From Adiantum capillus-veneris (Eukaryota; Streptophyta; Polypodiopsida; Polypodiales; Pteridaceae), in the NCBI GenBank assembly GCA_014529385.2, contig CM043968.1, positions 131,434,018-131,498,017 of the forward strand: 64,000 nt of DNA, read 5' to 3'. Below, in pieces: positions 30,769 through 44,404 of the stretch; within the stretch, counting starts at the first letter, position 1; each line of letters begins with the position of its first letter. The position numbers were made by a program, and so were the translations under genes. The notes under the pieces are model-generated. The model did not search any database and was not told where the DNA came from. It saw nothing but the letters and a program-made list of their open reading frames with translations.

Positions 30769-31155
30769 GTGATTTGGAATGGGGCAACAAGGTGATATGA
30801 GATATCTTTGTGGGCTATATTGTACTTGCAAAATTCAAAGGTGCAGCCTGTAATAGGGAGTAAGCAATGACGTGAGGCCTCGCCTCAAAGGTTAAAGGGT
30901 ACTGTTGGATGCACACACTGAAATGATGTGGGTTTGCTTTTGAGCTTGCGATGAAAGAGGGATGGTGGAGCTCTGAATCCTGATGCGGCTGCGACCACTA
31001 AAAAAAGAGAATAGCCTCGTGGAAAAAATGGATAGTCGATTGCCTAGGCTAGACTCTCAATTTCCAAATCATGTAGAGTCTCAGCTGCTGCGATGCATGG
31101 TACGTACGACGTGGAGCCCACAGGCTCCTTTAGCTTCATCCAATGAAGCTGCGCA
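30769..31155 (+). other. Upstream region of the ROH1/BYPASS1-like gene (unit 1)
   Basis: No ORF of note. Contains ACGTACGACGTGG (an ACGT-core element) about 60 bp before the TATA-like site, and a short inverted pair CTTCATCCAATGAAG with an internal CCAAT at about 31132-31146. These are plausible promoter elements but unproved. Confidence 0.4.
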
Positions 31156-31157
31156 CA

Positions 31158-31165
31158 TTTAAAAG
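31158..31165 (+). promoter_or_regulatory. TATA-like box of the ROH1/BYPASS1-like gene (unit 1)
   Basis: ATTTAAAAG lies just before the first ATG of the ORF. A start of transcription ~30 bp downstream would fall after that ATG, so it argues for initiation at the second ATG (31250). Confidence 0.45.
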
Positions 31166-31168
31166 CAG

Positions 31169-32344
31169 ATGGCTGTGCCCGAATCCTTTCAAGTTTCATC
31201 GCTATCTCACGCTCTCTTCTCACAACAAGCTAGACTCCAAGTGAGCGAAATGGGTTCTGGAAGCCGTCTGGCTCTGCTGGTGCAGCACTCCTTCCGCAGG
31301 ATCAGCAGCACAAGCACAAGCACTGCTAGCCCTCTTCCGCCGCAGCAGCAGAAACTCTACTCAGGCGCAGCAATAGGGACATGCAGATTTGAGGCCGATC
31401 TGGCCGCACGGGCGCAGCAGCTGCAGCTGCAGACCGGCGGCGGCAGCGCCCATCTCAACTGGCTGATCGACGCCTGTGCCTGCACGCTCGCCACCCACTC
31501 CTCCCTTGCCTCGCTCCTTATCCATACCCCCTCATCTACACAGGAACATCCTTCTCCAGATCCCTATGCACAGCTCAACTCACAGTTAGCAGCTATACCT
31601 CGAGAGCGCGCAGACGAGGTGCTGAGCTTTCTCGACGTCTGCACCTCCCTCCAGCACATGGCTGAGGACGCTGAGCGCCAGCTAGGCTGGCTGCAGCGGG
31701 CGCTGCACATCGCGGGGCAGGCCCTGCGGATGCCTCACATGACACGCGCCAAGATACAGGCAGCCGCCCATCGGCTCAGATCGGCCTGCCATCAGCTGGA
31801 CGTCAATGCCAGCAAGCATTCCAGGGACGCAGCGCACGCTGCCCTCAAGCGATCAGTGCAGACAGCAGCCCCTGCATTAAGCACTTCAGATCTGGCCGCC
31901 TTGGACGTCACCCTGCTCATCTCCTTGCTGATACTTGCTTCCACCCTCTCCACCTTCTCTGCTCCCACCAGCTCTGCCATGCGCAGCACGTGCAAGCTGG
32001 TCGCCCGATACTGCAGCAGGGCCCGGTCAAGGGCGACAGTAGGACCACTCTTGTGGGCAGCCCCTCTGCAGCGGCTGCAGCGCGATCTCAGGCGGGAGGA
32101 GATGGGTGCTGTCTTCCTGGAGCTGCAAGGCCTTCACTCTTCCTCAGCCTCCCTCCTCGCCGCCATGACGGCTGATCAGCTAGACAGCAGTGAGGGCGTG
32201 CAGGTGTTGCAGATGACGCAGGGCGTGGATAGCCTGCGTAAGAGGGCGCAAGAAGCCCAAGCGTGTTTGTCCACGCTTCGGTCTCACCTGGCCTCCCTCT
32301 TTCAGGCGCTTCTCTCGCTCCGCCTCGCCCTCCTAGATCACTGA
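31169..32344 (+). CDS. ROH1/BYPASS1-like protein, intronless (unit 1)
   Basis: Single GC-rich exon in A/T-rich surroundings, 391 codons from the first ATG. A better start is probably Met28 at 31250 (context AAATGG), because a TATA-like box lies only about 10 bp before the first ATG; the product would then be 364 aa, near the family size. Features in order: low-complexity Ser/Thr stretch; helical region with NWLIDACACTLATHSSLASL; LDVCTSLQHMAEDAERQL; a hydrophobic segment ALDVTLLISLLILASTLSTF (about residues 250-270) that could span or insert in a membrane; and a C-terminal coiled-coil-like LRKRAQEAQACLSTLRSHL then a final Leu/Arg-rich helix. This order matches the plant ROH1 and BYPASS1 family, linked in Arabidopsis to exocyst binding (ROH1) and to a root-to-shoot signal (BPS1). 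Recognition is by pattern, so subfamily is open. Confidence 0.65.
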   Translation: MAVPESFQVSSLSHALFSQQARLQVSEMGSGSRLALLVQHSFRRISSTSTSTASPLPPQQQKLYSGAAIGTCRFEADLAARAQQLQLQTGGGSAHLNWLIDACACTLATHSSLASLLIHTPSSTQEHPSPDPYAQLNSQLAAIPRERADEVLSFLDVCTSLQHMAEDAERQLGWLQRALHIAGQALRMPHMTRAKIQAAAHRLRSACHQLDVNASKHSRDAAHAALKRSVQTAAPALSTSDLAALDVTLLISLLILASTLSTFSAPTSSAMRSTCKLVARYCSRARSRATVGPLLWAAPLQRLQRDLRREEMGAVFLELQGLHSSSASLLAAMTADQLDSSEGVQVLQMTQGVDSLRKRAQEAQACLSTLRSHLASLFQALLSLRLALLDH

Positions 32345-32512
32345 TCATCAAGGAGCCAGCGCCCCCAATTTTGCCCGCTAGCTCACCCGCACCATGAGCT
32401 ACAGCCCGCTACACTCATGTACACAGAGTAGGCACTTTCCTCTTCTAATCTAATTGAATATAATTGAGGCTTGTACAAAATATTTCACGTGTCAAAAGCA
32501 ACATTAATATAC
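32345..32512 (+). other. Likely 3' UTR of the ROH1/BYPASS1-like gene (unit 1)
   Basis: Short A/T-rich tail with ATTGAATATAATTG, followed at once by LINE-derived sequence. Confidence 0.4.
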
Positions 32513-32860
32513 TTTAGCCTGTCTCGCTGTCAAAACTGCTAACAAAAAAAAGCCATCATTAAAACCTCGTTCTGCAAGTTGAACTAGCTTACTGGCAGCC
32601 AAAGAATATTTATGCAAGTAGAGAACAGGAAATATATTAAAGAAAAGAGAAAGAAATACAACTTTGCCTCGCAGGTGGGGATAGAGGCATCCCTCGCATC
32701 GCTTCAAAAGGGAAAAAAAGCTAGAGTTCTAGGCAGGCAAAATCCATAATTAATCTCCCTCTAGAGTAGATCTTAAGCATAAGATCCTTCCAAAGATGCC
32801 ATCTATGATTTCTTTGGATAACATGTAGGGGGGCCATTGGCAACATCTTGCATCTGATTT
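32513..32860 (-). mobile_element. LINE 3'-end fragment (unit 1)
   Basis: Shares landmarks TTCTGCAAGTTGAACTAGCT, GCCTCGCAGGTGGGGA and CCATTGGCAACATCTTGC with 34280-34610 and 38757-39060. The linked RT in 34280-36085 shows the family is a minus-strand LINE. A partial second copy of the tail motif (GCCTGTCTCGCTGTCAACAC) follows at 32875. Confidence 0.65.
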
Positions 32861-33209
32861 ATCTGATTAACTTTAGCCTGTCTCGCTGTCAACACTGCTA
32901 ACAAAAACAAGGTGAAGAATCACTGTGGCCTGCTAAGGAAATGTGATGGAAAAGTAGATGAGAGTTGTAAAAGAACATTTATATTATAGAAGGAAGATAA
33001 TATTTAAGTAACCTTCCTTTTCAATCAAAGAGGACTTTGTCCACCATCAAAAACCTCTATATCAACGGTTCAAAAGATGCACATTTTCTCAATCTTCCCC
33101 CATGGCTTTCTGAAGGCTAAAAAAGCTTTATTATTACATTGACTTCTTTGAGCTTTCATCACTTCACACCATGTAATCAAGTTTGATCCAAGATAGACCA
33201 AAAGCAAGA

Positions 33210-33253
<44 letters not shown>

Positions 33254-34279
33254 CCCAATAGAAGTAGAGTACTCCTAAGTTTGTTGAACAAGGGCTAGCA
33301 CCTCATGCAAAATAATGTCTATCATAAGCTTTTAAGTTTGGTACTATCAAAGAATTCTTTGCAGCATCTTACATATATTTATGTTTGTTGCATCTTACAT
33401 ATGTTATGTTTGTTAGAATATATCAAGAGGCTATGTCATGCATCATTTTTAAAAATGCAATAATAGGAAGAGAGTATTGATTGTGTTCCACTTGGAAAAG
33501 AAGATATCCCTACAAGAAAAGAGGCAATGTTTCTTTGGCGGGGACGAGCGGTACAAAGAGAACCCCCACACCACAAGGGATCGTTTTCAATGACCCCCAG
33601 CCAGTGTCCGAGAAAAGTGTGCCTCAGCTTAGCCTTGAGCCGGTTGCAAAATCAAAGTAGCCGGTTGAGGGGAGGACAAGAAGGAGAAAATTCCGCTTAA
33701 AATACATGGAAAATAGTGTAATTTTGCAAAAATACGGGCTAGTATGGTAAAATTTCCGGTTCAAATTTGTCTTGGAGGGATTTTTGAATGTTTGTGAAAA
33801 TAATTTTTCCCGGAACACTGCCCCCAGCAAGAGTGAAAGAAATGGACCCCCAAAGCCATTTGTGCCTCACAACCACACGTTGAAGGAAAGAAACGTAAGC
33901 CTTTAAAGTGAGAGAGAGTGAAAGGGATATTGTTCTCAAAAGGTGTGCAACATAAGATTTGACTGATAAACAAGATGTTCAATCGATTATGATATTAATT
34001 TTTGTAATGATATGGAACCCATTCTCTTAAATAAAAGAACTGTTTTACAAACTAAAATAACAAAAATACGTGAAAGAGGACGAAAAAGATTGTGTCTGTC
34101 CAAATTTTTAATGGTCCTCTTTAAAGAAAGAAGTACACAATTGTCAACACCTTTCACAAAAACCTAATAAAAATATTTGAAAACAACCAGATTGTACACG
34201 TGTCCACCATCCGATCGACTTGCATCCACGGTCCAAAAATTGCACCAAAAATCCACCCACCCTACAATGGCCTTCTGTG
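32861..34279. other. No gene recognised (unit 1)
   Basis: Includes a (CT)n tract at 33214-33251 and a G/C-rich patch at 33530-33660. Short ORFs only. Confidence 0.6.
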
Positions 34280-36085
34280 CACAAGCCAAAAAGCCATCTT
34301 TAAAACCTCGTTCTGCAAGTTGAACTAGCTTGCTGGCAGCCAAAGAATATTTATGCAAGTAGAGAACAAGAAATATATTAAAGAAAAGAGAAAGAAATAC
34401 AACTTTGCCTCGCAGGTGGGGACAGAGGCATCCCTTCAAAAGGAAAAAAAGCTAGAGTTCTAGGCATGCAAAATCCATAATTAATCTCCCTCTAGAGTAG
34501 ATCTCAAGCATAAGATCCTTCCAAAGATGCCATCTATGATTTCTTTGGATAACATACAAGGGGCCATTGGCAACATCTTGCATCTGATTAATGGCAACAT
34601 CTTGCATCTGATTAATACAAGAGAGACAGTAACTTTCTTTAATTGTATGACAAAGGGATTGGAGTTGTCCTCCATTTTTGCTTGAAGATTGTTTCTATCC
34701 TCAGAGATGGCTAGCAAGCCCACAAGTAAGCCATTCTCCACATATTCCATAGTGGAATATCCATCCTGACCTTTGAACCCATTGTTTAGAGCACCAATTG
34801 AGGCTCATCCACCCTGCAAATAATTTCTTCAAGACAACCAGAAGAAATATTGTTCAAAGGTTAGAAATCTGGATAGGGGTTAGTCATGTTCCATTTCTCT
34901 ACAAATCCCCCCAGGTTCTAATCCCTCCTTTGAAACACTTGTGAGCTTTGATTGTCAGAATTTTACCAAGCTTTTTGGCAACCCACCCCAACCAAATAGA
35001 ATCCTCGGTTAACATATGGCAGTTAGACAAAATAGACTTGGGTAAGTGTAAAACCTCTCTGATGCTGAACCAAGAATTCCACACTCTAATAATGAGTTGG
35101 AAGCCTACGTGTTTGAATTTCCAGCCAGAGGACATCACATCCCAAAGAGAGAGATTTCTCTGAGCTTTGTAATCTTGCGCATAGAATTAAGGAATGTGTC
35201 TTTTAATCAAACAGGCCCAGAAGCCTTCACTATCGATGGCTCTAACTATCCATTTGCCTACCATTTTGACTGCCATGTTGTCTATATCCAGAATGCCTAA
35301 GCCTCCCCTTGTTTTGTGGTAGCAGCAAGTCTTCCAAGCAACTTTGGGAATTATAGTAAATTCCTTAGAGCCACCCCAAAGAAACCTTCTTGCCAAAGAC
35401 ACTACTTGCTTGAGTTGGGTAGAGGTGGGCCTGCAATATGAAAGGAAAACAAAGACACTACTTGCTTGAGTTGGGTACAGGTGGGCTTCCAACATGAAAC
35501 GAAAACAAAGGTCCTAGAAGCCAAAGAGGGTTGAAAAGCCTGTCCCATAAACACTTCCCTTGTGAGTTTGTCCATGATCCACTCCCACCTTTGCTCCATA
35601 GTTACCTTGAACCCCATTAGGATCGCCAAAAGCCTGAAGACCTAGCCATTTGATATCACTTTGCAGCCTACATCTATGACAAAGGAGGGAGTTACCCCAT
35701 TTGAAGCTTTAAAACTAATCTTTTGATGGCGAATTTGTGACCCAATAGCTTGACAAAAAATATTCAGACATTCCATGAAATCATCAACTGATTCATTATC
35801 TACATTAGTAAGAGCATTTGTATCATCTACAAACATTTGTAAACAAAGATCATTTGAGGACCCAACAATCTTGATACCTGTTAACTTGCCTTCTTGCATC
35901 CTTTTCTTAACCAGCCAGCCAAATGCATCTGAGGCAATAGCAAACAAGAGTGGGGCTAAAGGGGAGCCGTGCCTGATAGACCTCATCAGAATAATTACAT
36001 TAGTTAACTCCCCATTCACAAATATTCTGGTAAAGGAATTTCCAAACAATACCTGAACAAACCTGATGGATTTTTTGCCCAATCA
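34280..36085 (-). pseudogene. LINE ORF2 remnant: RT palm and post-RT region (unit 1)
   Basis: Minus-strand pieces in transcription order: 36082-35642 with the RT palm (SIRHGSPLAPLLFAIASDAF and the active-site block MFVDDTNAL); 35495-35187 with FLWGGSKEFTIIPKVAWKTC and RGGLGILDID, typical of plant LINEs; 35138-34899; and a 3' end near 34280-34610. Frames are interrupted by stops and shifts. The N-terminal endonuclease is absent: the LINE is 5'-truncated at about 36085, where it abuts a copia protease fragment. Unit 2 copy: 57014-58819. Confidence 0.8.
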
Positions 36086-36089
36086 GATA

Positions 36090-36425
36090 AGAAGCGTTTT
36101 TTAAATAAGTGACGGTATTTCCATGAGGGACACTCTCGAGAGAGGAAAACAAGTCACAATGTGAAGTAATGTGCTTTGTAACACCACTATCAAAGTACCA
36201 AACATGTGAATGTGCAACAACTAACATACATGCATCATGATAGGAGGATCATAAATACCGCATTTGCATCTACATCAATAGCACAATCATCATTTCTAGA
36301 AGATTTTGCAATTGCTTTATTGGTTGTAGATCAAGCCTCTTTCTTCTTGGCCTTTTTTGTCTTCAACTTAGGACATTGCTTTATCAAATGAGAATTAACC
36401 TTGCAATAATGGCATGTGTCATAAA
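36090..36425 (-). pseudogene. Ty1/copia zinc knuckle and protease fragment (unit 1)
   Basis: On the minus strand a gag zinc knuckle CHYCKVNSHLIKQC (near 36420-36375) is followed by a Lys-rich stretch and then the copia protease start WYFDSGVTKHITSHCDLF, whose DSGV replaces the usual DSGA/DSGC. The fragment ends in LINE sequence at about 36085, and its upstream gag is displaced to beyond 37985. Confidence 0.75.
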
Positions 36426-37984
36426 TTAAATCTAATATCTAACCAACCCAAATGATTTTCTCACATTAAGCTGATCATTTAATGTGGGATAATAAATGGG
36501 AACAATGGCTAGAATATAGACATGTGCGTACGGATCTATCTCAACACGGGGCCAATAGTAAAGGGGTCCAAATGAGAGATGGTCTGTCAAAGATAAAGGA
36601 TAACTAATGGAGCTTAAAATACCTTAGGGTTAGCCTCATTAAAGACCTCCAATGGTTAGTGTTAAAAGTCCCTTCACCTTAGGCAAGCTAGGGTTGAGCT
36701 TGAGGTGGGAACCCGACCTAAGCTTGAGGTGCTTGAGGTGCTTGTTGACTAAGTGCTTGTCATCAAGCTTGTCGTGCTTGATGACTAAGGTGCTTGAGGT
36801 GCTTGTCATGCTTGATGACTAAGGTAATTGAAGTGCTTGTCATACTTAATGAGGAAGGTGCTTGAGAAGCTTCCCATGCATGGGGGGTAAGGTGCTTGAG
36901 CCAAAAAGAGACCCAAGAAAGGAGGTGGAAAGTCCCAAAGTTAGGGGAATCTTTGACTTAATCTCCCACTCACCCAAAGGGCACCCCTTTTCTCAAGGGG
37001 CACATGGGACACATGTCAGACTCTCCTTATGCTTAGCCACATGGTTTGTTTGAATGCTATAATTGGCTGGGCTAAAGAGGGGTCCAATGAGCTTCTAGTT
37101 CCATCCAACAAATATCTAGATATTTTCAAGCTCTCTCTCTCTCTAAGGGATAAGGAGGCCACTTGTTCAAAGACTACCCATGTAGTTGAAACGTATGCTG
37201 CATGTGATTGGTAAGGAGGCGAGGGGTCCAATGAGCTTGAGACATGGAAAAAAGGGTAGAACTCACCCCAAGCAAGCAAGGGGTGTGCTAGGGGGGTATA
37301 CACCACACACACACAATCATTTTGTGGATTCATTCTCACTTGGTGAAAGTACAGGAACTCTACCTCCTTCTCCAAGCTTGTGAGAAGTTAGAGCCTACAC
37401 CAACACTCTTGGCTATGGAATGAAAATCCAACCAAGAGCCATGCTTCAATGCTTAAGCTTTCCATCGTCATTACTATGCTATTATGTATGCTAGCAAGAC
37501 GATTGATGATAAGGAGGAGCTATTTCTTTCTCCTATGGAATGTTTCTTCTTCCTCTTCACTACCCTCATTCCCCGCTAGCTCTCTCCACCTTTGAAGGTG
37601 TTTGAGGCCTTGGGACTGAGGCTTGGGATAGTTAATGCTTTCTACAAAGTTTATGTTATGCTTGTGATGCATGATGATTTCCATCTTCATTGCATCACCT
37701 AGGTCACAAGGAACACAAAGATTGTATTGTACCAAGTCTCTCTTGATGGGAGAAACTATAATACAAATGCCTATTGGAGGGGGGACCGGCTCCGTATGAA
37801 TCCGGTCCTCAACTGTTGTCATGTTCTCTAAACTCTCTTTCTTGCAAAAGTATTTTTCATGCCAAGTTAACTAAGTACCATGTTTATGTTGCTATCATCA
37901 ATTAAGTTCACCCGCTATACTCAAAAATTAACCTCACAAGAGTGCTTTATCTAATTTCTTAATTCCGCTACTACTATCAAAGTT
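36426..37984. mobile_element. 1.56-kb insertion inside the copia gag remnant (unit 1)
   Basis: The copia gag at 38735-37985 and its zinc knuckle at 36425 are collinear but separated by this segment, so it must be a later insertion. No coding domain or clean target duplication is seen; a solo LTR is possible. It contains a minisatellite at about 36690-36900 (GAGGTGCTTGTCATGCTTGA units) with one 36-bp unit more than in unit 2. Confidence 0.5.
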
Positions 37985-38735
37985 CTTAGGCCATTTCCAT
38001 TACAGCATGCATCTTCTTCTTGCCTTTTTCACCAAAATTCCTAGAGAAGTTGATGCCAGCAAAAGCATTAGATATGAGAGATGATCTACTACTCACAAAA
38101 TAACCACGAGAAGTGGTTGCATTGGTTACCACCTCCAACAAAATCCTGCTCAAGTGCATGATGTTCAGCCATTTTCTTTCTTGAAAGTGACTCTTGTAAT
38201 AGCAATGTGCATATGCATCAAGAACAATATGCACAAATTATCTGTCAAAAATAACTTCACTTGCAAAAACCAGTTTCTCATTGATATACTTGACACAAGC
38301 AAGAAAAGTATCCATGTCATCTTCCTCTTGCATAATCTTTGACTCGATCTCTTTACACAGTAATGTAATTTTAGCCTAATTGCAACTTACATAAAGACCA
38401 ATCAAAGTATCCCAAGCCTTTGTCATTGATTTTATTGATAAATGTGAGGAGTGATATTGTGTTTCACACATAATGCAATCAATGCATGCGCCTGAGCATC
38501 TCTAACATCCCAACAAGATTGCATAGTTGTAGGCAAAACCAACTCTAACAGCAACAAACATGCTAGAACCCGCAACATCCTCAATAGATCCTGTATCCAT
38601 AGAAGGTGGATGTGAATCAATGTCTTGCACAACATTGTACACAAGAACATGCGTCATCAGATAAGCCCACATTGGGTAGTTGTCCCCATCCAATTTTTCC
38701 TCAGCACAGCGAACATCTCGAAATCATTTATGTTA
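37985..38735 (-). pseudogene. Ty1/copia gag (UBN2-type) remnant (unit 1)
   Basis: Minus-strand reading, with frame changes: EEKLDGDNYPMWAYLM at the N terminus, then a stretch with DAQAHALIALCVKHN, MTKAWDTLIGLY and EEDDMDTFLACVKYINEKLV, then a Lys-rich linker GEKGKKKMHA at about 38015. This is the standard order of copia gag before its zinc knuckle. Unit 2 copy: 60683-61433. Confidence 0.75.
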
Positions 38736-38756
38736 TTGTCAACCAATGCGAGTGAT

Positions 38757-39240
38757 TTCGTTCTGCAAGCTGAACTAGCTTACTGGCAGCCAAGATTTAT
38801 GCAACTGGTCCTTTTTTTTTAGAGGACAGGAAATATATTAAAGAAAATAAATTAAATACAACTTTTTCTCACGCGTGGGGAGAGAGGCATCCCTTCAAAA
38901 GAAAAAAAAAACTAGAGTTCTAGGCAGGCAAAATCCATAACTAATCTCCCTCTAGAGTAGATCTTAAGCATAAGACCCTTCCAAAGATGCCATCTACGAT
39001 TTTTTTGGAGAACATGCAGGGGCCATTGGCAACATCTTGCATCTGATTGATACAAGAGATAAAGTAAGTTTCTTTAACTGTATGACAAAGGGGTTGGAGT
39101 TTTCCTCCATTTTTTGCTTGAACATTGTTTCTATCCTTTAAGACTACCAAGCCCACGGGTACACCAGTCTCCACATATTCCAGAGTGAAATATCCATCCT
39201 AACATGTACACCCATTGTTTAGAGCACCAATTGAGGCCCG
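38757..39240 (-). mobile_element. LINE 3'-end fragment (unit 1)
   Basis: Third copy of the LINE tail described at 32513-32860; the minus-strand stretch 39174-38941 is related to that at 34750-34481 (both end GRxLCLRSTLEGD). A short fourth piece lies at 39590-39680. Confidence 0.65.
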
Positions 39241-41190
<1,950 letters not shown>

Positions 41191-41850
41191 CTAAATCAAA
41201 AAAGAGAGAAATAGAATTACCATTTTTGTGGATGTGTTGGCTTTATCATCTTCAAATTCGTCATCCTCCATCTCATCATCATCATCATCATCATCATGGA
41301 AATCATCCTCACTAAGGCTTGCAGCTATGGGACTTAAATCATCGATCTCTCTCTCCTCTGTCTCGCGCTCATCCAAAGTAGTAGGCGGGAGAGGGTCGAA
41401 GATGTTCGCTACTTCATTAGTGGTAAAAATGGTTCTCCCCCGAGGTGTTACGGGAACTACGAACCAAAGTTTTGGTTGGTGGATTGATGGGATATATATG
41501 ACCTATAGAAGAGAAGTTCAAAGTGAGTAACATTGGTATATATAATGTTACAAGAAAATAAGGGTAGAGAAGGTAGTCATTCACCTGCTCACAATTGCAT
41601 GGAAAAACTAAATTGTCATACCTCCTTGTGTAATGCATACTAGAGTCCACCATGTAGAGGTCATTCTCATGTCGTCTAGACACATTTTCAAGCCACTTGC
41701 ACTTGAAGATGAAGGTATGAAAGGTTCTAAAATTAACCTTTAGTTTCCTTTCAATAGTCCCACAATACCTGGCTTCATCACTATTTGTGTCAAAGTTTCC
41801 CATGATGCCACAGTCCATGGTGGTTCGATGCTCGTCAATATGACATGTAC
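41191..41850 (-). pseudogene. CACTA (En/Spm) TNP2-like remnant with DUF4216-like domain (unit 1)
   Basis: Minus-strand segment 41850-41417 begins FRTCHIDEHRTTMDCG and contains YCGTIERKLKVNF, FIFKCKWLENVSRR and LVFPCNCEQVNDYLLY, the pattern of the DUF4216 domain at the C terminus of CACTA TNP2 transposases. A second open stretch at 41376-41191 is strongly acidic (a run of Asp coded by CAT repeats on the plus strand). The TNP2-like reading begins within a few codons of the unit border; the rest of the transposase is missing. Confidence 0.65.
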
Positions 41851-41949
41851 GAAAGCAAGAAAAAACTATACAATACGGTCTAAGTATATGATTACTCTAA
41901 CTTTGGTACGCAACCTCGTACATACTCCCATTCTTTTTTGGTGATGTTC

Positions 41950-42228
41950 TCATGCTTTTTCTTCGATCATTCTCTCATGAATCCACTCGGCACTAGTGAG
42001 ATCTTGGTTACATGCAAGGTGTCTAGGAACTGGGGGTGGCCTCCTACCTCCATGCGCTTGCTTCCATGCTTCCGTCTCCTGTAAACACATTGCCTTTGCC
42101 ATTGTCCACAAGTCCACCCACTTGGTCATAACCTTTGCATTGAGGATACAGAAGTTATTGACCACTTGGGATAGATTCATATCCATGTTAAATAATCTAC
42201 CCTTTCCACTTGGCAAGTGTGAAGTCAT
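41950..42228 (-). CDS. Hypothetical 92-codon ORF (unit 2)
   Basis: Intact here, frame-broken at 19262-19538 in unit 1. Reads MTSHLPSGKGRLFNMDMNLS at the start and later TKWVDLWTMAKAMC and NQDLTSAEWIHERM. No domain is recognised. It lies just upstream (minus strand) of the TNP2-like remnant across the unit junction and may be transposon-derived. Likely not an active gene. Confidence 0.3.
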   Translation of the reverse strand: MTSHLPSGKGRLFNMDMNLSQVVNNFCILNAKVMTKWVDLWTMAKAMCLQETEAWKQAHGGRRPPPVPRHLACNQDLTSAEWIHERMIEEKA

Positions 42229-42480
42229 CCTTGCATCCTCCTCATCTAATCACATGCATAGGCATTGAGGGATCAGCTTTTGCCAAACACTCTGAAAGGT
42301 AAACAAATGCCTCTTGCATAATCCACCCTTTGGCCATACATGCCTTTGGCTGGGACTATAGCTGCACAATATTTTTGAGAGTCTTTAAAAACCTCTCTAA
42401 AAAGAAAAGGAAAGGAAAGCTTCTTGGAAAGGAAAGTTTCTAACTTCAATTTTGTCAATTGGTATGTCAAGGTCCAAAAA

Positions 42481-44400
42481 TAGAAACCTATGATGCTTCC
42501 ATTGTGGCCAAAGTCCAATTTTGCTTTGAGAGTGTTTGTGTGTTGTCTATTGCTTGCTCACCGACTACAATTGAACCCGACTGTCTATCCACATTGATAA
42601 TTATAACCCACCTATCACAAAGAGAGTTTTATGGTGGGAAATTCAATTGACAAGAGAACTTGTGTCTCGTGTGGTGTATGAGTCATTAATAACTAGACCT
42701 AGGCATTTGCAATCGAATCTTGCAATGCAGATGGTGATGGGAGTGCTAGTTTGAGAAAATGGGGAGCAACTAACGAGCAATGAGATCCTCTCTATATTAG
42801 AGGAGATGCAACCATTGATCCATATGCAAAAGTGTTGTTTTATTTTCTTGTCTCTGTACCTTTTTCACTTCCTTTTGGCTGACATGCATGCATGTAATGT
42901 TTATGTCAGGTATAAACATTGGATGAAAGAAGCAACTACTATATGAATTAGAGTCAGTGCAAAGTCCCAATTGATTCGGCTGAAAAACGAATGCGGCTAT
43001 AGGTTTTTCCACAATATGCTATTTCTAGGGCAATCCACAGATCATAACAAAAGATGTCATGTGTTCAAAATGTCTATCAATGGACCTAGATTCTGGTGTT
43101 GATCTAGTAAATAGAATGCAACAAGATGGGAGTGGGGACTTGCAAAGAAGCTGGGTTTTCTTCAATCAGGTACGTAGGGTAGTGGGGTGGACAACAATGG
43201 TAGCACATGTCTACAATCTTGCATAAGTCCACCATCACATCTTCCTACTTTTTCCTTGTTCATTTGTAGCATTATTTTATAATGATGAAACTTTATAGGA
43301 TTTTCAAGAAATTCAAACAATTTCCATCTGTAAGGTGATGGAAGAAGACACACAGGCACAGAAAACTGATTTTAAAGGATCATGGGGCAAATGAGGCCGG
43401 AGAAAATTGGAAATACATTCAAACTGTATTCAATGGAGGACTTGACAATGTTATGGAAGGAAAATAACACTCATTCTTGTTTCATTGGGAGAAAATCTTG
43501 TACATTCACACCATGCAATATGTGCATAAAAATTCCCGAGATGAGCACAAGCATATGTGTGAATTGTGGTGTTGTACAAGGACTCAAGAAAAGGAAACTA
43601 TCTTGTACATGACTATGTGATCTTGGTGGGTTTCTAGAAAAGTGTCCGACTATAACTTGTTGCAAATGGGTTGTTGGCTGAGTTGGTGGCATGTACAGTA
43701 CCCTCACTGGAGAAAACACTTCGTCGAGGTAAACAATTCCATGCAACTTTTTGATAGAGTCTAGTATTTTAGTGCTTGAATGCAATCGCATAATAACAAT
43801 ATGTTGCATAAAGTGGATGATATCTCGTACATTCCGACTACAAACCTTGTTGAAACCAAAGCACACAAGTTGGCATGCAAGTTAGGGAAACAAAGAAATA
43901 ATGAGCTTGTATGATGCATGCATGTCTAATATATCAAACACTTTGCTTCAAACTGTGAAGATGCTTGCTTTTGGTGAGGGTAGACATCATGAAGCCAGAC
44001 CATCTACATAAAAACTTGCTTTCTGGACAAAACAAGTCCAAGCACCATGCCCAATTTCTATTGCTAGAGAGATTGAGGATTGAATCAGAGGTACACCACT
44101 CTATCAACAACCAGCAATGGAGGGAGATAACATTATAGTAGCCAAGAAAAAAAATAGGTTAGGAGAGTGATCTATGAGGAGGAGAATGCTTCACATCAAT
44201 GTGAGTATCTCACTCAAAACATCATGTGAGCTAGTAGAGGTCTCCAAGAAACTTATACCAGAGTGGCCAATCAAGTAGTTGAAGAGCACAAAAGTGGGCT
44301 AGTGGTTGAGGAGATAGATATTCATAAGACAATGTAGGAAATCCATCGTATACCAAAGGAAAGCAGGGCTCAATGTCAAGGGTGGTTAGTATCTAGAATC
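42481..44400. other. No gene recognised (unit 2)
   Basis: Near-identical to 19790-21700 of unit 1; short ORFs only. Confidence 0.6.
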
Positions 44401-44404
44401 GGTA

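Noticed and set aside
33506-33545. CACTA-like start CCCTACAAGAAAAGAGG
   Set aside because: First base differs from the CACTA signature, no sub-terminal repeats are clear, and no partner end was found.
36426-37984. Solo LTR with a 5-bp target duplication
   Set aside because: I could not find matching flanking pentamers or clear TG...CA ends, so it is listed only as an insertion.
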